Positions 8,201 to 8,850 of a stretch of 8,850 nt of DNA are shown one piece after another (within the stretch, counting starts at the first letter, position 1; the number at the start of each line of letters is the position of its first letter). Below the pieces are notes generated by a model that saw only the letters and a program-made list of their open reading frames with translations, was not told the DNA's origin and did not search any database. The DNA is from Bacilli bacterium (GTDB taxonomy: Bacteria > Bacillota_I > Bacilli_A > RF39 > UBA660), in NCBI GenBank assembly GCA_900772435.1, contig CAAHEM010000131.1, positions 1 through 8,850 of the forward strand. The letters are read 5' to 3'. A program made the position numbers and the translations under genes.

Positions 8201-8552
8201 AGAAGTAAAGGATATTTCTGTTAAAGAAGATACTTTAAAATTAAAATATGATATTCAAGAAACACTTAACCTAGATAATTTAATTCTTAATGTTTCTTAT
8301 ACTGATGGTACTTATGAAGAAATTTCTTCTGGATATTTTAGTTCACTAAAGAGTGGTACGGTACTTGAAAAGAATAACAATAGAATTATATTTAAATATG
8401 GTGGAAAAGAAGTTACAGTAAATATTACAGTGGGTGAAGAAGAGGCTATTAAAGATAAAAAATTTAATTATAATTTAATATTTATACCTGTATTTATTGT
8501 AATTGTTATAATAGTTCTTATATTTGTGGTTAAGCCTAAAAGTTATTACTAG
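5208..8552 (+). CDS. Large modular surface protein: beta-helix, SLH repeats, B-repeats, Ig-like domains, C-terminal membrane anchor
   Basis: The 1114-residue product is exported: residues 1-30 form a signal peptide or anchor (basic start, long hydrophobic core, NNTLA). Modules in order are: a pectate-lyase-like right-handed beta-helix (about 56-390, opening with LQSAMDKVSALGGGTVYLPG); three SLH-like repeats (about 391-436, 466-517, 527-577) with WA, GI(T)NG, FSP/FNP and TR signatures; two InlB/Listeria-Bacteroides B-repeats (583-651, 655-726) with NGYTFKGWTG and DGYTFIGWTG; a Pro/Thr linker (731-758); four Ig-like Big_3 type domains (762-838, 841-918, 922-998, 1001-1075); and one membrane helix (about 1087-1108) with a short tail KPKSYY. 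There is no LPXTG before the helix. SLH domains usually bind pyruvylated wall polymer and sit at a terminus; here they are central. The beta-helix may bind or cleave glycans; no catalytic set is evident. Last gene of the SecA operon and probably its cargo. Start chosen by AGGTGA 4 bases upstream. Confidence 0.9.
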   Translation: MSKNIIKLSLLFSFLLVVILIFYPKNNTLALLDVSSKNDVVLKKDVDLISNSKLEKDIRNNTKILQSAMDKVSALGGGTVYLPGGTYYFKQGGTSNRKEKFVIKCKDNVRLKGNGVKGSSATILKPLYSNTNSSVSGGLDMFYFNNYSESGFSHKDSDRFNITYTDMDGKTQTLTNQKIYLDNADFEDFIIDGNDAYNKYNYDSSGKGFMINLFRDSDWNNVVVMNTDATGFGMDCPINSTVTNCVAINCGKAASESDGGASGFGIGTGYSNNEYMIIKNSYSFNNKKFGFFFEHQGRFTNSNHYPATTSKGFVVSNSVAGGNYADFGGLKAHNVTFEGSSGVTGTSSYTIPSTGNSISIKKRGPGISFDYYSVNSSVVNMNIKNNFIDSSRSEVLWALNKGITNGNSLTTFSPDSYLTRIEAVTLLYRLSLMPNGIFETCSYNDGTNCNLSSQIASYKKAINNIGFTDLTSGSKYNYNLDAVYWAYKAGVVSKDTAFNPTNICTRAQFITMLYRLAGSPSVSINNSFNDVPSNSWYSKAVSWAVSTGITNGTSSTTFSPNNSVTREQAIIFMYRFNNRKNVSYKIIYNLMGGSAKTNPSSYTSGNSFKLNNPTKNGYTFKGWTGSNGSSPSTSTSVSSSSTGSLIFTANFEKTKYSITYKLDGGKFSSNPRTYYYIDSTDYELLTPYKDGYTFIGWTGSNGSKPSQNVKISRGKTGNLTYTANYKKISTGGNTPTKPTPTEPTNPEKPTNPDNPGTGNKKILSSISIKTKPNKLTYFEGEKINTKGMVLKLTYNDSSTKTADCCFSISPSTATNVGKQNIKVTYENKTTSFDIEVKKVVVNKIAIKSLPYRTTYYVGEKFSSKGLSINLVKNNNYVDNLTTGFDVSIKDGTVLNKEGKVNVTVKYQDYKVSFDINVISKKQSGLVLKSRPTKTDYLVGEGISYKGLELEYIENGKITNVSSKYKASLSEGTVLNSSGSKKVKLTYNGKSVEFDINVREVKDISVKEDTLKLKYDIQETLNLDNLILNVSYTDGTYEEISSGYFSSLKSGTVLEKNNNRIIFKYGGKEVTVNITVGEEEAIKDKKFNYNLIFIPVFIVIVIIVLIFVVKPKSYY
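5373..6377 (+). other. Beta-helix (pectate-lyase-like) domain of the surface protein
   Basis: Residues 56-390. The opening ALGGGTVYLPGGTYYF is the hallmark first turn of pectate-lyase-3/tailspike-like helices, followed by many short Asn/Gly/Val turns (for example FEDFIIDGN, NNVVVMNTDATGFGM, TNCVAINCG). Such domains occur in polysaccharide lyases, hydrolases, phage tailspikes and adhesins. I cannot assign catalytic residues or a substrate. Confidence 0.75.
6378..6938 (+). other. Three SLH-like repeats
   Basis: Residues 391-577. The repeats carry VLWALNKGITNG, FSPDSYLTRIEAVTLLYRL; YWAYKAGVVS, FNPTNICTRAQFITMLYRL; and FNDVPSNSWYSKAVSWAV, FSPNNSVTREQAIIFMYRF. The canonical TRAE motif appears as TRIE, TRAQ and TREQ: the Arg is kept but the rest varies. 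The first repeat lacks the usual F-D-V-W opening, and an insert with two Cys (441 and 449) separates it from the second. Confidence 0.85.
6954..7385 (+). repeat. Two InlB-type B-repeats (Listeria-Bacteroides repeat)
   Basis: Residues 583-651 and 655-726. Each runs Y-x-I-x-Y-L-x-G-G, then GYTF-x-GWTGSNGS and TGxLxxTANxxK. An identical 20-base stretch at 7071-7090 and 7293-7312 lies 222 bases (74 codons) apart, showing the copies are related at DNA level. The family forms stalk-like beta-grasp modules in surface proteins. Confidence 0.85.
7491..8432 (+). repeat. Four tandem Ig-like (Big_3 type) domains
   Basis: Residues 762-1075, about 78-80 residues each. Shared pattern: Ile/Val strand, K-x-x-P, T/D-Y-x-x-G-E, KG(M/L)-x-(L/I), then in copies 2-4 GTVLN or GTVLE, then VxxTYxxxxxxFDIxV. 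The fourth is the most diverged and runs directly into the membrane helix. These probably form a stalk that holds the front modules away from the membrane. Confidence 0.8.
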
Positions 8553-8567
8553 TTAATAACTTTTTTT
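8538..8567 (+). terminator. Rho-independent terminator of the SecA operon, overlapping the stop codon
   Basis: An 11-bp perfect stem (8538-8548 with 8554-8564, arm AAAAGTTATTA) with loop CTAGT is followed by T8561-8567. The TAG stop (8550-8552) lies in the loop, so the 5' arm encodes the last residues of the surface protein. Confidence 0.88.
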
Positions 8568-8752
8568 ATTTACACTTATAAAATATTTATCAAAGCTGGT
8601 ATTTGCCTAAAAAGATTACTATCTATAAAGTAAAAACAAATTGTTACTTTTGTGAAAGAATATTAAAATTAATAATGTAAAGTGTTATGTTTATTTTATA
8701 AATTGAGTATATAATACATTCTACTATACATTAGGAAATAAATAAATTTAAA

Positions 8753-8779
8753 AGGCTCTAGTAAATCTAGAGTTTTTTT
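8753..8779 (+). terminator. Second terminator-like hairpin
   Basis: CTCTAG (8756-8761) pairs with CTAGAG (8767-8772) around TAAAT. G-T and A-T pairs can extend the stem outward, and seven T follow (8773-8779). It could catch read-through from the surface gene or end a short transcript starting near 8720-8740. Confidence 0.65.
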
Positions 8780-8806
8780 GTCATAAAAAAAGATTTATAT
8801 CATATT
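8778..8806 (+). promoter_or_regulatory. Candidate promoter of the gene at 8836
   Basis: TTGTCA (8778-8783), 17 bases, then CATATT (8801-8806). The -35 matches consensus at five of six bases and the -10 at four. It overlaps the end of the terminator T-run. Transcription would begin near 8813, with a leader of about 23 bases containing GAAGG. Confidence 0.4.
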
Positions 8807-8835
8807 TATTACTAAATGCTAGAAAGAAGGTAAAT

Positions 8836-8850
8836 ATGGATAAATCAGAA
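8836..8850 (+). CDS. Start of a gene cut by the window edge
   Basis: ATG 8836 is preceded by GAAGG (8826-8830) at 5 bases spacing. Only five codons (MDKSE) are visible, so nothing can be said about the product. Confidence 0.5.

Larger units (their letters stand above)
8568..8835. other. 268-base gene-free region between the SecA operon and the next gene
   Basis: I see no open frame of useful length and no tRNA-like fold. It contains a weak hairpin (AAAGTAA 8627-8633 with TTACTTT 8644-8650), a consensus TATAAT at 8710-8715 without a good -35 (TTGAGT 8703-8708 with TATACA 8725-8730 is an alternative pair), a terminator-like hairpin at 8753-8779 and a candidate promoter at 8778-8806. Confidence 0.55.

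Noticed and set aside
8466..8552. LPXTG-type sortase signal at the end of the surface protein
   Set aside because: The C-terminal hydrophobic helix and short Lys-containing tail look similar, but no LPXTG-like pentapeptide precedes the helix.
1..8850. Mycoplasma-type genetic code (TGA read as Trp)
   Set aside because: The AT richness and DUF285 repeats suggested it, but the long genes contain no in-frame TGA and all their Trp codons are TGG. No TGA stop is seen either, so the evidence favours the standard code without proving it.

Overview
The window is strongly AT-rich DNA with Gram-positive style signals: GGAGG/AGGTG-type ribosome binding sites, TTGAAn-17-TATAnT promoters with extended -10 elements, and hairpin plus T-run terminators. 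Arginine is mostly AGA, the five visible stop codons are TAA or TAG, and every tryptophan is TGG, so the standard bacterial code fits. This points to a low-GC member of the Bacilli/Clostridia or a gut lineage allied to the Mollicutes (RF39-like). The taxonomic call is inference; no RNA gene or marker is present to fix it.

Layout. At the left edge (1-304) lies the start of a leftward gene for a small secreted protein, cut by the window. A divergent AT-rich spacer (305-438) carries its promoter and a small inverted repeat. Two rightward genes follow. The first is a five-helix membrane protein of the CmpB-like 'putative ABC transporter permease' family (439-945). The second, with its own strong promoter, is a type IV pilin-like protein fused to BspA/DUF285 surface repeats (1011-2039), closed by a terminator at 2044-2073.

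The core is a three-gene operon bounded on both sides: promoter 2101-2129, terminator 8538-8567. It encodes a divergent SecA ATPase (2156-4708), a membrane protein built like a SipW/archaeal-type signal peptidase but with its catalytic boxes substituted (4708-5199), and a 1114-residue surface protein (5208-8552). That last protein has a signal peptide, a pectate-lyase-like beta-helix, three SLH-like repeats, two InlB-type B-repeats, a Pro/Thr linker, four Ig-like domains and a C-terminal membrane helix without LPXTG. The genes are tightly packed: SecA and the peptidase-like gene share one base (TAATG), and the ribosome binding site of the third gene overlaps the stop of the second. This suggests a dedicated export unit in which an accessory SecA and a non-canonical peptidase-like partner serve one large adhesin-like cargo. 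That reading is inference. It resembles SecA2-only systems such as the one Bacillus anthracis uses for its SLH-domain S-layer proteins.

The right end (8568-8835) has no gene. It holds a consensus -10 hexamer, a second hairpin terminator and, overlapping its T-run, a candidate promoter for a gene that begins at 8836 and runs off the window after five codons.
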